From Desulfofustis limnaeus (lineage in GTDB: Bacteria; Desulfobacterota; Desulfobulbia; Desulfobulbales; Desulfocapsaceae): a stretch of DNA of 64,000 nucleotides. The notes beneath the pieces were generated by a model. It was not told the DNA's origin. It was given only the letters and a program-made list of their open reading frames with translations, and made no database searches. The stretch is from contig NZ_AP025516.1 in the NCBI RefSeq assembly GCF_023169885.1, forward strand, positions 3,699,501 to 3,763,500. The letters are read 5' to 3'. Numbering within the stretch: position 1 is the stretch's first letter; every line of letters starts with the position of its first letter. Positions 11,026 through 20,480 of the stretch are shown here, piece after piece. Made by a program: the position numbers and the translations under genes.

Positions 11026-12555
11026 GTGCTGCTGCATCACACCTTTATCGAAGTCGCTAAAAAACAGGGCAGTGCCCTTGCCATTCACGACTTCACCACC
11101 AACAAAGAAGTCTCGTACCACCGGGCCCTGCTCGCTTCGCTGCTGCTTCGTTCCGTTTTCAAGTCCTACAGCAAGGGGTTCATCGGTGTCATGCTGCCCA
11201 CTTCGGCCGGCTGCATTCTCACCAAAATTGGCCTGTTGATGTGCGGCCGCATCCCGGTGATGATCAACTACTCAACCGGAGCCGACCAGAACGTTCGCTA
11301 CGCCCAGAAAAAGTGCGGCTTCCGCACGGTTGTCACGTCCAAGGCCCTGTTGGAGAAGATCGATTGTCCATATATGGACGGCATGGTCTACATCGAAGAC
11401 ATCATGGAGGGCTTGACCGGCTTGAGCAAGATCAAGGCGGCATTGCTTGCCAAACTGCCGGCTGGAGTCATCAAGGCAATCGTCCATGACGGCAGGGACG
11501 ACGACGTGGCGGTCATCCTGTTTACCAGCGGCAGCGAAAAAGACCCGAAAGCAGTACAGCTCTCCCATAAGAATATCGCCGCCAACGTGATGGGCGCCGC
11601 TGAACGGTTCGGCTTCACCACCGAGGACAAATTCCTCTCGTCACTCCCCTATTTTCACGTCTTCGGCCTGACGGTCAACCTCTGGGTGCCGATCTTTCAC
11701 GGCTGCACCATTCTCTCCTACGCCAACCCGCTCGACTATCGCAAGATCTGTGAGATCGTCCGGGACCACAAGGCTTCCCTGATGGTCGGCACGCCCAGTT
11801 TTTTCTGGGGTTACCTCCGCAAATCGGAAAAAGGCGATTTCGAGTCACTGCGGATCGCCCTGGTGGGGGCCGACAAATGCCCGGACGCCCTGCGCGAAGC
11901 TTTTAAGGAAAAGCACGGCATGACCCTCTACGAGGGATACGGAGCTACCGAGTGCGCCCCGGTCATCTCCGCCAACTCCGAGGCCGAAAACCGGCCCGGC
12001 AGCGTCGGCAAACCGATCCCTGGTGTCCAGGTGCGGATCGAGAATTACGAGACCGGCGAGGAATGCGGCCCCGGCGAAGACGGCCGCATCCTGGTAAAAG
12101 GGGACAACGTGATGATCGGCTATTACGACGATTTCGAGCAAACCTCCCTGCACATCCGGCACGGCTGGTACGATACCGGCGACATGGGCAACATCGACAG
12201 CGACGGCTACCTCTGGCATGTGGGCCGCATCAAACGCTTTGTCAAGATCGGCGGAGAGATGATCTCACTGGTGAAGATCGAGTCGCTTCTGGAAAAAATT
12301 GTCCCGGAAGACGTTCAGTGCTGTGTCGTCGAAGTGCCCGACTCAACGAAAGGCGCACGGATCGTGGCCGTCACCACGGAGGCGATAGACGAAAAAGCGG
12401 TTTTGAAAAAACTCGGCGAGCAATTGCCGAAGATCGCGCTGCCCAAGCAATTTTTGGTGCTGGAAGATCTGCCGAAAATGGGCAGCGGTAAGATTGATTT
12501 CCGCAAAATCACGGAAACCGTGCGCGAAATGCTGGCAGAACAACGAAAATCTTGA
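11026..12555 (+). CDS. AMP-forming acyl-CoA/acyl-ACP synthetase
   Basis: This 509-residue adenylate-forming enzyme shows the core motifs: the P-loop-like FTSGSEKDPKAVQLSH, the A5 motif YEGYGATECAP, the A7 region YDTGDMG, and the C-terminal catalytic Lys region MGSGKIDFRKI. The pattern is closest to the acyl-ACP synthetase half of Aas-type proteins rather than acetyl-CoA synthetases. It begins with GTG at 11026 behind a strong AGGAGGAG. Its stop overlaps the next ATG (TGATG), so it is coupled to the amino-acid permease, an unusual pairing. Chain length and acceptor (CoA or ACP) cannot be told from sequence. Confidence 0.82.
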   Translation: MLLHHTFIEVAKKQGSALAIHDFTTNKEVSYHRALLASLLLRSVFKSYSKGFIGVMLPTSAGCILTKIGLLMCGRIPVMINYSTGADQNVRYAQKKCGFRTVVTSKALLEKIDCPYMDGMVYIEDIMEGLTGLSKIKAALLAKLPAGVIKAIVHDGRDDDVAVILFTSGSEKDPKAVQLSHKNIAANVMGAAERFGFTTEDKFLSSLPYFHVFGLTVNLWVPIFHGCTILSYANPLDYRKICEIVRDHKASLMVGTPSFFWGYLRKSEKGDFESLRIALVGADKCPDALREAFKEKHGMTLYEGYGATECAPVISANSEAENRPGSVGKPIPGVQVRIENYETGEECGPGEDGRILVKGDNVMIGYYDDFEQTSLHIRHGWYDTGDMGNIDSDGYLWHVGRIKRFVKIGGEMISLVKIESLLEKIVPEDVQCCVVEVPDSTKGARIVAVTTEAIDEKAVLKKLGEQLPKIALPKQFLVLEDLPKMGSGKIDFRKITETVREMLAEQRKS

Positions 12556-13373
12556 TGACCGAAGCCCCGCCGGCCCGCCGCTTGCGCCCGGCCTTCTTTT
12601 TACTCCGTGAGCCGGTGATCGACTCGGCCCGCTTCCTGCTGTTGCTGCTTCTGCTCGGCTGGTTCTTCTCCCGAAGCCTCGATTCGCTCGGCTACCATTG
12701 GCAATGGCACCGGGTCAAGCCCTTCCTGTTCACCCTGGTTGACGGCAAGCTGATCCCCGGACCGCTGTTGTACGGACTAGCGGTCACGTTGAAGATCTCC
12801 GCGGTCAGCCTGGTCTGCGCCTTTGTGATCGGCATGGCCGTCGCGCTGTTGCGGCTCTCCTCCTCACCCGTATCCCGACTGATCGCCAGAGTCTATCTGG
12901 AAATCATTCGTAACACCCCGCTGCTCATCCAGATATTTTTTATCTATTTCGTGCTCGGCCCGGTCCTCGGCCTGGACCGATTCCCCGCCGCCGTTCTGGC
13001 GCTCAGCCTGTTCGAGGGAGCCTATGCCTCGGAAATCTTTCGCTCCGGCATCCTTTCGGTTGATCGCGGTCAACTGGAAGCAGCAGCCAGTATCGGCCTG
13101 AAAACCCGGCAAATCTACCGCTATATCGTTCTGCCGCAAGCCATCCGTACCGTAACGCCGCCGTTGACCAGCCAGGCCATCTCGCTGATCAAGGACTCGG
13201 CCCTGGTCTCCACCATCGCCATCTACGACCTGACCATGCAGGCCCAAGCACTCATCTCCGAGACCTTTTTGACCTTTGAAATCTGGTTCACCGTTGCCAT
13301 TCTCTACCTGGTGATTACCATTTCATTGTCTTTTCTGGTGGCATATCTGGAAAGCCGATTCAAACTCAATTAG
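12555..13373 (+). CDS. Polar amino-acid ABC transporter permease (HisM/GlnP type)
   Basis: This is a 272-residue inner-membrane permease with several hydrophobic helices and the EAA loop (EAAASIGLKTRQIYRYIVLP) that docks the ATPase. The family moves glutamine, glutamate, histidine, arginine or similar substrates. The ATG at 12555 overlaps the upstream stop; a TTG one codon earlier is less likely. It is followed, after an inserted repeat, by the binding protein and a second permease. No ATPase gene lies nearby. Confidence 0.88.
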   Translation: MTEAPPARRLRPAFFLLREPVIDSARFLLLLLLLGWFFSRSLDSLGYHWQWHRVKPFLFTLVDGKLIPGPLLYGLAVTLKISAVSLVCAFVIGMAVALLRLSSSPVSRLIARVYLEIIRNTPLLIQIFFIYFVLGPVLGLDRFPAAVLALSLFEGAYASEIFRSGILSVDRGQLEAAASIGLKTRQIYRYIVLPQAIRTVTPPLTSQAISLIKDSALVSTIAIYDLTMQAQALISETFLTFEIWFTVAILYLVITISLSFLVAYLESRFKLN

Positions 13374-13424
13374 CCGGGATCGCCTCGTTTCTCGTACCGG
13401 TTTCAGCCACTCATCATCTGGGGG

Positions 13425-13556
13425 CCTTGAAAAATTCAAAATTTCGTTCAAGATCGAGGCGCGCAAGAGAATTGTACCGCAGACATATACATGATATTCC
13501 GAGGATAAAATTCGATTGCGCAACGATGCGATAGGACGAAATGGCAATTTTCAAGG
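13425..13556 (+). repeat. 132-bp palindromic-ended dispersed repeat, copy 1
   Basis: The element begins CCTTGAAAAATTC and ends CAATTTTCAAGG, so its ends are imperfect inverted repeats (arms of about 22 bases). A second copy of exactly the same length sits at 49599-49730 in the opposite orientation. The shared core includes GCGCGCCTCGATCTTGAACG and CCTCGGAATATCAT on the minus strand. The size and ends resemble a MITE or a structured intergenic repeat. It lies between the first permease and the binding-protein gene, directly upstream of that gene's ribosome site, and may affect its expression. No transposase is seen. Confidence 0.85.
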
Positions 13557-13579
13557 TTCCCATCTGTAAAGGAGGAAGT

Positions 13580-14416
13580 ATGCAGACGTTTCGCTTGGCC
13601 ACCTGCGCCCTCGCTTTGTTGGTCCTGCTCGCCGCCCCGTTCGCCAGCCGGGCATCAGCCGCATCCATCCAGAACGACCTGGCCCAGGCTAGTGTCGTCG
13701 AACAGATCATTAAACGCGGCGTCCTGCGGGTCGGTATGGACACCTTTGAGCCATGGGCCATGAAAGACAAGAATGGCCAGTTTATCGGTTTTGAAATTGA
13801 TGTGGCCAATCGTCTCGCCGAAGATATGGGCGTGAAAATCGAGTTTATCCCCACCGCCTGGTCAGGAATCATCCCGGCTTTGCTGACCGGCAAGTTCGAC
13901 GTGATCATCGGTGGCATGGGAATTCTGCCGCAACGGGCCTTGAAGGTCAATTTCACTGAGCCGTACGACTATACCGGCATGTCCATCGTCGCTCACCAGG
14001 AGAAAGCCGGCGGTTTCAGTTCTCTGGCCGACTTCAACCGTCCCGAGGTGGAGATAGCCGTCAAACTCGGCACCAGTGCCGTGGCTGCAGCCAAAAAGTA
14101 TCTGCCGCAGGCGACCCTGCGTCTCTTTGAGACCGAACCACAGGCCTATCAGGAGCTGCGCAACGGCAAGGTGCATGCGGTCGTCGGCAATGCCCCGAAG
14201 CCGGCATTCGAGGCCCTCGCCTATTCCGACACCCTGTTCCTGCCGCTGGCGGGGACCTTTACCCGTGAACCGGTCGGCTTTGCCCTGCGTAAAGGGGATC
14301 CAGACGCCCTGGCCTTTTTCAACTCTTGGATTACCGGCGTCCGTGAGGAGGGCTGGTTGCAGGAGCGGCACCGCTACTGGTTCGAGACCCGTGACTGGGT
14401 CGGCCAGGTGCAATAG
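13580..14416 (+). CDS. Periplasmic amino-acid-binding protein of ABC transporter
   Basis: This is a 278-residue solute-binding protein of the polar amino-acid family (SBP_bac_3). It has an N-terminal signal peptide (LATCALALLVLLAAPFASRASA), then GVLRVGMDTFEPW, FEIDVANRLAEDMG and DVIIGGMGILPQRA, which line the ligand cleft in this family. The ATG at 13580 follows AGGAGG by five bases; an upstream in-frame start at 13541 lies in the repeat and is rejected. It belongs with the two flanking permeases. A strong hairpin follows it and may raise its transcript level relative to the downstream permease. Confidence 0.9.
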   Translation: MQTFRLATCALALLVLLAAPFASRASAASIQNDLAQASVVEQIIKRGVLRVGMDTFEPWAMKDKNGQFIGFEIDVANRLAEDMGVKIEFIPTAWSGIIPALLTGKFDVIIGGMGILPQRALKVNFTEPYDYTGMSIVAHQEKAGGFSSLADFNRPEVEIAVKLGTSAVAAAKKYLPQATLRLFETEPQAYQELRNGKVHAVVGNAPKPAFEALAYSDTLFLPLAGTFTREPVGFALRKGDPDALAFFNSWITGVREEGWLQERHRYWFETRDWVGQVQ

Positions 14417-14430
14417 GGCCACTCGAGCCG

Positions 14431-14476
14431 GCTCCCCACGGCCCTGCCGGACATCCCCGGCAGGGTCGCGGGGAGC
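14431..14476 (+). promoter_or_regulatory. Intercistronic stem-loop after binding-protein gene
   Basis: An inner 9-bp stem (CCCTGCCGG with CCGGCAGGG, 14442-14465) is nested in an outer stem (GCTCCCC with GGGGAGC). There is no T-run, so it is more likely an mRNA-stabilising or processing hairpin than a terminator. Such hairpins are common after binding-protein genes, which need more product than the permease. Confidence 0.6.
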
Positions 14477-14485
14477 GTCTTGATC

Positions 14486-15370
14486 ATGAGCGGACGTCCT
14501 TATCGTTTCTCCTGGCTCGACCTGGTGTTGATCAGTGGCGTGCTCAGCCTGGTCGGATTCATCGTCTACCGGTTGTTCTTCGTACTCGAGTATCGCTGGA
14601 ACTGGTCCGTCGTTCCCACCTATCTGGTTCGCTACGACGAGCAGAGCGGGCAATGGCTGCCGAATATCCTGTTGGAGGGGTTGTTCACCACCATCAGGCT
14701 GAGCGTCTGGGGAATGCTGATTGCCGGGATCCTCGGTCTGTTCATCGGCATCGCCCGCACAACCCGGCGCTTGTTTCCCCGACTCTGCTCCAGAACCTTT
14801 GTCGAGTTGATCCGCAATACGCCGCCACTGGTGCTGATCTTCATTTTCTACTACTTCGTCAGCGATCAGATACTTCCCGCCCTGGGTATCGAGACCATGG
14901 TAAGAAACCTGCCCCCTGCCTGGCAGGGTCGCCTGGCCCTGATCGCCGCCCCGCCGGCTCTGATCATCCCCTTCCTCTCCGGAGCCCTCACTATCGGCCT
15001 GTTTCAAAGCGCCTATATCACCGAGATCGTCAGAGCCGGTATTCAAGCGGTCGATGCCGGCCAATGGGATGCCGCCCGGGCGCTGGGCTTCACCCGCAGT
15101 CAGCAGCTGAGCTGTGTCATCCTGCCCCAGGCCCTGCGTATCATGCTGCCGCCGCTGGCCAACGAATTCATCAACACCATCAAGTACTCCTCCATTGTCG
15201 CCATCATCTCCATCCAGGAGCTGACCTTTCAAGGGCTGCAGGTGATGGCCTCGACCCAGGCATCCATCGAAATCTGGCTGACCATTACCGTCATCTACCT
15301 CGTTCTCTGCCTCACGCTTTCCCTCGGCGTTCACCGCCTGGAAAAGCGACTCAACGTGTATCGGCGCTGA
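14486..15370 (+). CDS. Second polar amino-acid ABC transporter permease
   Basis: This 294-residue permease has hydrophobic helices, an EAA-like loop (DAARALGFTRSQQLSCVILPQ) and the IRNTPPLVLIFIFYYF segment common in this family. It has an additional loop between the first helix pair and the core (ETMVRNLPPAWQ) and is longer than the first permease. The ATG at 14486 is two codons inside the longest frame and has a GGGGAGCG ribosome site. It probably heterodimerises with the product of 12555-13373. The ATPase must be encoded elsewhere. Confidence 0.88.
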   Translation: MSGRPYRFSWLDLVLISGVLSLVGFIVYRLFFVLEYRWNWSVVPTYLVRYDEQSGQWLPNILLEGLFTTIRLSVWGMLIAGILGLFIGIARTTRRLFPRLCSRTFVELIRNTPPLVLIFIFYYFVSDQILPALGIETMVRNLPPAWQGRLALIAAPPALIIPFLSGALTIGLFQSAYITEIVRAGIQAVDAGQWDAARALGFTRSQQLSCVILPQALRIMLPPLANEFINTIKYSSIVAIISIQELTFQGLQVMASTQASIEIWLTITVIYLVLCLTLSLGVHRLEKRLNVYRR

Positions 15371-15371
15371 T

Positions 15372-16739
15372 ATGCAAACCGATCGATCAGCTGACAAACC
15401 GGTTTTTCAGATAGCCAATATCCGCCTGTTCATCGCCTTTCGTATCTTTTTCAACGCCCGTTTTTATTATCCCGTTTTCACCGTTCTGTTTCTCGATTAT
15501 GGCCTGAGCATCGAACAATTCGCCCTGCTCAACAGTGTCTGGGCGGTGACCATCGTTGCCGCCGAGATCCCTTCCGGGGCCATGGCCGACCTGATCGGTC
15601 GTAAACGGCTCCTGGTGTTGACCGCCCTGGCTATGATCCTGGAAATGAGCCTCATCGCTTTTGTACCGCTTGCCGATATCCAATTGGTTTTCTGGGTCTT
15701 TCTGGCAAACCGGGTGCTCAGCGGACTGGCCGAGGCCATGGCCAGCGGCGCCGACGAAGCCCTCGCCTATGATTCGCTGATCAACGAAGGCAACCCGGAA
15801 CACTGGCCGCAGGTCCTGTCTCTGTTGATGCGGCTGCAAGCCGTGGCGAGTGTGGTTGCCATGACCGTCGGCGCCCTGGTGTACGACCCGGACCTGATCA
15901 GCCGGATCTTTTCCTGGCTGTCGCTGCCAACGGAGCTGAGCCAGCAGACAACCATGCGCTTCCCCGTTTACCTGACCCTCGCCCTGGCCGTACTGGCGCT
16001 GCTCACCGCCGGCAGGTTCAATGAGTCGAACCATGGCGAGCAGGTAAGCTTTTCCACCGTTCGCAAAGCCTTCGATCTGACCTTGCAAGCCGGCTGGTGG
16101 ATCATGCGCACGCCATTTGCCCTGGCGGTCATTTTGTTTGGTATGGCCTACGACCATCTGCTGCGTTTGATCATCACCTTGGCAAGCCAGTATTTCCGCT
16201 TAATCGAGCTCCCGGAAGCCAGTTTCGGCGTGATCATGGCCACCTTTTCCCTCCTCGGGTTGTTCGTCCCCAAGGTCGCAGAATGGCTGATCTCCCACTT
16301 CTCCCCTCGGGCCAACTGCATCTGGCTGGCCCTGCTGGTCATGGCCACTCTGGGGAGCTTGAACGGTTTTTTCCCCTACGTCGGCGTCCTGCCCATGGCG
16401 GCGGTGATGATCGGCCTTCTGCTCACTTCCTTTTTCACCAGCCATTACCTCAACCGGGTCACCGCCTCGTCTCAGCGGGCCACCGTGCTCAGTTTCAAAG
16501 GAGTGTTGTTCAATCTGGCCTACGGCCTCATCGGCATCTTGTTTGCGGGCCTCGTCAGACATCTGAAAAGCCGGCAGCCACCGGTCGACCCGAGCCGACC
16601 GATGGAGATCATTGGCGACGAGGCATTCCGCCAGTCGTTTCTCTGGTTCCCCTGGTACGGTCTGCTTCTGCTGCTCGTCATCGGTCTGCTGTGTAGCCTC
16701 TTGCTCAAGGGAACCACCAAACACAGAAGTCCGTTTTAA
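15372..16739 (+). CDS. MFS transporter
   Basis: This 455-residue polytopic protein has the MFS motif A variant (GAMADLIGRKRLLVL) between helices 2 and 3 and about twelve hydrophobic segments. It starts one base after the permease stop, so it may be cotranscribed with the amino-acid transporter. A loop at about residues 185-200 is rich in polar residues. Substrate cannot be predicted. Confidence 0.8.
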   Translation: MQTDRSADKPVFQIANIRLFIAFRIFFNARFYYPVFTVLFLDYGLSIEQFALLNSVWAVTIVAAEIPSGAMADLIGRKRLLVLTALAMILEMSLIAFVPLADIQLVFWVFLANRVLSGLAEAMASGADEALAYDSLINEGNPEHWPQVLSLLMRLQAVASVVAMTVGALVYDPDLISRIFSWLSLPTELSQQTTMRFPVYLTLALAVLALLTAGRFNESNHGEQVSFSTVRKAFDLTLQAGWWIMRTPFALAVILFGMAYDHLLRLIITLASQYFRLIELPEASFGVIMATFSLLGLFVPKVAEWLISHFSPRANCIWLALLVMATLGSLNGFFPYVGVLPMAAVMIGLLLTSFFTSHYLNRVTASSQRATVLSFKGVLFNLAYGLIGILFAGLVRHLKSRQPPVDPSRPMEIIGDEAFRQSFLWFPWYGLLLLLVIGLLCSLLLKGTTKHRSPF

Positions 16740-16931
16740 CCATTCAGGGCGGTGGGAGGGAAAAATGGTTTACCGCCTTTCCCCCCACGATTGCCCTGTG
16801 GTATGATGATGCGGTTCTATCTGGCCAGCTCCTTCTCCTTCCAACCCTTTAACGGAACGAGGAAGCACTCCGACCCCGCTCCGATTCAGTATCCGGAGCG
16901 TTCAGTCGACCTCTTTGACCAGGGATGCATC

Positions 16932-18629
16932 ATGAAATTTGTCGTACCACAACTCCTCTATTTTTTTCAGGACAAGACAGCGCGGCGCAATATCCTGCTC
17001 CTGTCGAAATTCCTGTTGTTTCTTCTCTCCGTCGTCTGCCTCTATTCAATCCTGTTTCATATCATCATGGCCGAGGAGGGCAAGGATCACAGCTGGTTCA
17101 CCGGCCTGTACTGGACCCTGACCGTGATGACCACCCTCGGTTTCGGCGATATTACGTTCTCCTCCGATCTGGGCCGGATCTTTTCCATCATCGTGTTGCT
17201 CTCCGGGGTGCTCTTTCTGCTGATCATCCTGCCGTTCACCTTCATCCAATTCTTTTATGCACCCTGGCTCCAGGCTCAGGAAAAAGCCCGCACCCCCCGC
17301 GCCCTGCCTGACGACCTCAGTGGCCACGTGCTGATCACCAGCGTCGATCCGATCACCACCAGGTTGATCGAATATCTCAATCGTCGGCACATCCCCTACG
17401 CCATTATCACCGGCGACCAGCACCATGCCGCCGGACTGCTCAACGAGGGGTATCGGGTCATCGTCGGCGATCTCGACCGTCAGTCCACCTATCGCAATAC
17501 CCAGGTGGACAAGGCGGCGCTGGTGGTGGTGACCAACGACGACCTGCTCAGCACCAACATCTGTTTTACCATTCGGCAGATCAGCGACGACGTGCCCATC
17601 GTTACCAATGCGGAAAACAAGCACTCCATCGATATTCTCGAATATTCGGGCAACGTCAGCGTCTACGAGTTCATGCACATGCTCGGGGTATCGCTGGCCC
17701 GGAGAGCCTTCGGGGTCGGCCAGGGATCAACGGTGATCGGCCGTTTCGGCGATTTGCTCATCTCCGAACTACCGGTACGGTTCACCGGCCTCGAGGGCAA
17801 GACCCTGGCGCAGGCATCCATTCGTCAGGCGACCGGGGTCACCGCCATCGGCATCATGGAGAAAGGCAAATTTGTGGCGGCAACCCCGAACTCACCGATC
17901 AACCCTCAGGCCATCCTGATCCTTGCCGGGACCAGTGGTCAACTGAAGGCTTTCGACGAACAATTCGCGGCCAGCTACGAGCAATCGCCGCAGATCCCGC
18001 AGGTACTCATCCTCGGCGGTGGTCGTGTCGGTCAGGTGGCCGCCGCCACGCTGGAAGAGCATAACATCAACTTCCGGATTGTCGAGAAGCGAACCAACCT
18101 CGGCAAGACCCTCTATCAGGGCAAGACCATCGTCGGCGATGCCGCCGACATCGAGACTTTGAAAAGCGCCGGCATAGAGACGGTCAAATCGGTCATCATC
18201 ACAACCCACAGCGATGACATGAACATCTATCTGACCTTTTATTGCCGCCAGCTTCGTCCCGACGTGCAGATCATCAGCCGCTCGATCCTCGAACGAAACG
18301 TGGCCAAACTGCACATGGCGGGTGCGGACCAGGTGATGTCCTATGCCTCGCTCGGCGCCGGCACCATCTTCCAACTCCTGCAACCCAACGAGATCTCACT
18401 TTTTACCGAAGGCTTGGTGGTCCTGCAGCGGCAAGCCGGCAGCCGTTATGCCGGCACCACCATCCTCACCTGTGGTATCAGGGAACAAACCGGTCTCAGC
18501 GTCATCGCCATCAGGAAAGATGACCACCTGGAGATCAGCCCCAAACCGCAGACACCGATCGCTGAAATGGACGAATTGATCTTTATCGGCACCTCTGACC
18601 AGGAGAAGCTGTTCGAGCAGATGGACTGA
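16932..18629 (+). CDS. Potassium channel with two RCK/TrkA units
   Basis: This 565-residue protein has two N-terminal transmembrane helices flanking a pore loop with filter TTLGFGD, followed by two regulator-of-K-conductance units. Each unit has a TrkA-N Rossmann domain (first GHVLITSVDP, second QVLILGGGRVGQ) and a TrkA-C domain. The TLGFGD filter differs slightly from canonical TVGYGD but is frequent in bacterial channels. The ATG at 16932 places the first helix about 25 residues in; the longer frame upstream adds 60 residues of no family character. It converges on fdhE with only 15 bases between stops. Confidence 0.87.
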   Translation: MKFVVPQLLYFFQDKTARRNILLLSKFLLFLLSVVCLYSILFHIIMAEEGKDHSWFTGLYWTLTVMTTLGFGDITFSSDLGRIFSIIVLLSGVLFLLIILPFTFIQFFYAPWLQAQEKARTPRALPDDLSGHVLITSVDPITTRLIEYLNRRHIPYAIITGDQHHAAGLLNEGYRVIVGDLDRQSTYRNTQVDKAALVVVTNDDLLSTNICFTIRQISDDVPIVTNAENKHSIDILEYSGNVSVYEFMHMLGVSLARRAFGVGQGSTVIGRFGDLLISELPVRFTGLEGKTLAQASIRQATGVTAIGIMEKGKFVAATPNSPINPQAILILAGTSGQLKAFDEQFAASYEQSPQIPQVLILGGGRVGQVAAATLEEHNINFRIVEKRTNLGKTLYQGKTIVGDAADIETLKSAGIETVKSVIITTHSDDMNIYLTFYCRQLRPDVQIISRSILERNVAKLHMAGADQVMSYASLGAGTIFQLLQPNEISLFTEGLVVLQRQAGSRYAGTTILTCGIREQTGLSVIAIRKDDHLEISPKPQTPIAEMDELIFIGTSDQEKLFEQMD

Positions 18630-18644
18630 TCTTCCGTTCCGGCT

Positions 18645-19415
18645 TCACGTCATCTTTCTCAGGCCGATGGGGTTGGGTGCCAGCCGCACATAGCCTTTGT
18701 CCTGGGCCACCATATCCAACGGCAGACTGGCCATGTCGGCCAGATCGACACTCATCTTCTGCAGGACCGAAGATTCGATTGTTTTCAGATAGGAGTGGCA
18801 CTCATCACAGGTGGCAATGCGGAACCCTGGTTCATCGTCGGAGACGATCGTGCCCAGACGTTCCACGTCATTGTTGCCGCAATGGGGACAACCAATGAAC
18901 CGGAACGTACCGATGGTGGCGCAAAACGAACAGTGAAGGCGCCGTTGCGGGCCTTCGACGATGGAAGCAAGCACCGGCTGTGCCGAACAGAGCGGGCAAC
19001 GCCCTCCGACCCAGGCCCCGCCATCTTGCGGGGATCTCTGCCGCAGCGCTTGAAAGTGGGGGCGACTCAGCAAAAACAGAACGGTGCTGGCCTCCTCGGG
19101 AGAACACGAAAAATCCGGCAAGACCGGATAATCATCAAGGGGAAAGCGGAGAAAATCCAGATCTCCGCGGGCCAGCGCCGCACGCAGCGGCGCCAGATGC
19201 TCCGCAGACACGCCGAGGACGTCGAGGAAAAGGTCGAAAACAGCGTCCGCCACGTTGCCGGGATAGCTTCTGGCGTCACCCTCGGACCGGACCAACTGCA
19301 CCCCGGAGAGCATCTCCTGCACGCTCTGGGAAAAATGCAACCAACGGGCGTATCGCTCCAGGGGGTCGCGAAGATGTGGTCGCTGCTCGATCAGGGTCTG
19401 AATCTCGCTGTTCAT
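18645..19415 (-). CDS. fdhE: Formate dehydrogenase accessory protein FdhE
   Basis: This 256-residue protein has four CxxC motifs in its C-terminal half (CPLCSAQP, CSFCATIG, CPHCGNND, CDECHSY), as in FdhE, a rubredoxin-like iron protein needed for activity of periplasmic formate dehydrogenases. It lies at the end of the fdnGHI operon, eight bases after the peroxidase gene. It is cytoplasmic; no signal peptide is present. Confidence 0.92.
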   Translation of the reverse strand: MNSEIQTLIEQRPHLRDPLERYARWLHFSQSVQEMLSGVQLVRSEGDARSYPGNVADAVFDLFLDVLGVSAEHLAPLRAALARGDLDFLRFPLDDYPVLPDFSCSPEEASTVLFLLSRPHFQALRQRSPQDGGAWVGGRCPLCSAQPVLASIVEGPQRRLHCSFCATIGTFRFIGCPHCGNNDVERLGTIVSDDEPGFRIATCDECHSYLKTIESSVLQKMSVDLADMASLPLDMVAQDKGYVRLAPNPIGLRKMT

Positions 19416-19423
19416 GATCCTCC

Positions 19424-20476
19424 TCAGGGGATTTTAGGGTAGTCGATGACGATTTCTGCGCCGGTCAGGCCTTCTTCAAGAAAGCTCCGGAGTTGCTGTC
19501 GTTCTTGTGCGTCAAGGAGCACGGGCTGCAAAGCCCGATTATTTTCACCGCCTCCTGCGGCAAAGAAGTCGATAACCTGGTCCAGGGTGGCAAAGACCCC
19601 ATTATGCATGTAAGGAGCGGTTTTGGCAACGTCTCTGAGCGTTGGTGTCTTGAAGGCCTTCCAGTCCTTTTGTTCCTTGGTTATCAGGTAACGTCCCGGA
19701 TCCTCGTCTAACGTCCGGAAATCCTCGAACCCATAGAGTTTGGCCACAAATCTCCGTGTTGCGGTGATGCGGGGGTCGGCCAGGTGCTCCGGATTTTCCG
19801 GCACCATCAGCGCATGAAATCGGTCGTCCATCAGGTTCGGGCCAAAGTGGCACTGGCTGCAGTTGCCTTTGCCAACAAACAGCTGATAGCCCTGCTGCGC
19901 CTCCGGCGACAAGGCTGCTTCGTCTCCCGCCAGAAACCGGTCCAGGGGAGCACCCCGCGAGATGAGCGTACGTTCGAAGGCGGCGATGGCCTTGGCTATT
20001 CTCTCCCTGGTCACATCGGGATCACCGAAGGCAACCGCAAATGCGGCCTCATACTCGGGCACCGCACGAATCTCCTCTTCCAGGTAATCCAGGTTCTGAT
20101 TCATCTCGAAGGCCGACATCATCGGGAACAGGGCCTGTTCTTCCAAGGTCGCGGCCCGCCCGTCATGAAACAGGCTTTTCTGCAGTGCCGTATTGATCAG
20201 TGTCGGAGAATTGCGCCAATTTCTGGTGGTCGGGTAGTTCAGAGAAATATCCAGGCCGTCGCTGAACCCCATGTCCGGGTCGTGACAGGTACCGCAGCTC
20301 ATGGTCCCATCGCCAGAGAGGCGCCGATCAAAAAAAAACTGCTTGCCAAGTTCCACCAAGGCGGGCGAATCGGATTCCCGCCCTGGGACAGGTACACTGT
20401 CAAAGGGAACCAAGGGGCCGGCACCGACGGATGCCGGCAGAACCAGAATAGCCAACAACCAACCGATCGGTCTCAT
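19424..20476 (-). CDS. Diheme cytochrome c peroxidase (CcpA/MauG family)
   Basis: This is a 350-residue exported protein with a signal peptide (WLLAILVLPASVGAG) and two heme-c attachment sites, CGTCH (residues 61-65) and CSQCH (206-210). The family reduces hydrogen peroxide in the periplasm using cytochrome electrons; some members oxidise protein residues instead. The start at 20476 (MRPIGW) is chosen for the signal peptide, since the longer frame runs into the preceding gene. It sits four bases after the DsbA-like selenoprotein gene, which suggests a shared periplasmic redox role. Confidence 0.9.
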   Translation of the reverse strand: MRPIGWLLAILVLPASVGAGPLVPFDSVPVPGRESDSPALVELGKQFFFDRRLSGDGTMSCGTCHDPDMGFSDGLDISLNYPTTRNWRNSPTLINTALQKSLFHDGRAATLEEQALFPMMSAFEMNQNLDYLEEEIRAVPEYEAAFAVAFGDPDVTRERIAKAIAAFERTLISRGAPLDRFLAGDEAALSPEAQQGYQLFVGKGNCSQCHFGPNLMDDRFHALMVPENPEHLADPRITATRRFVAKLYGFEDFRTLDEDPGRYLITKEQKDWKAFKTPTLRDVAKTAPYMHNGVFATLDQVIDFFAAGGGENNRALQPVLLDAQERQQLRSFLEEGLTGAEIVIDYPKIP

Positions 20477-20480
20477 GGGT

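Noticed and set aside
13862..15397. 511-codon minus-strand frame antisense to the binding-protein and permease genes
   Set aside because: The composition is polar and repetitive, without domains, and the plus-strand genes are certain.
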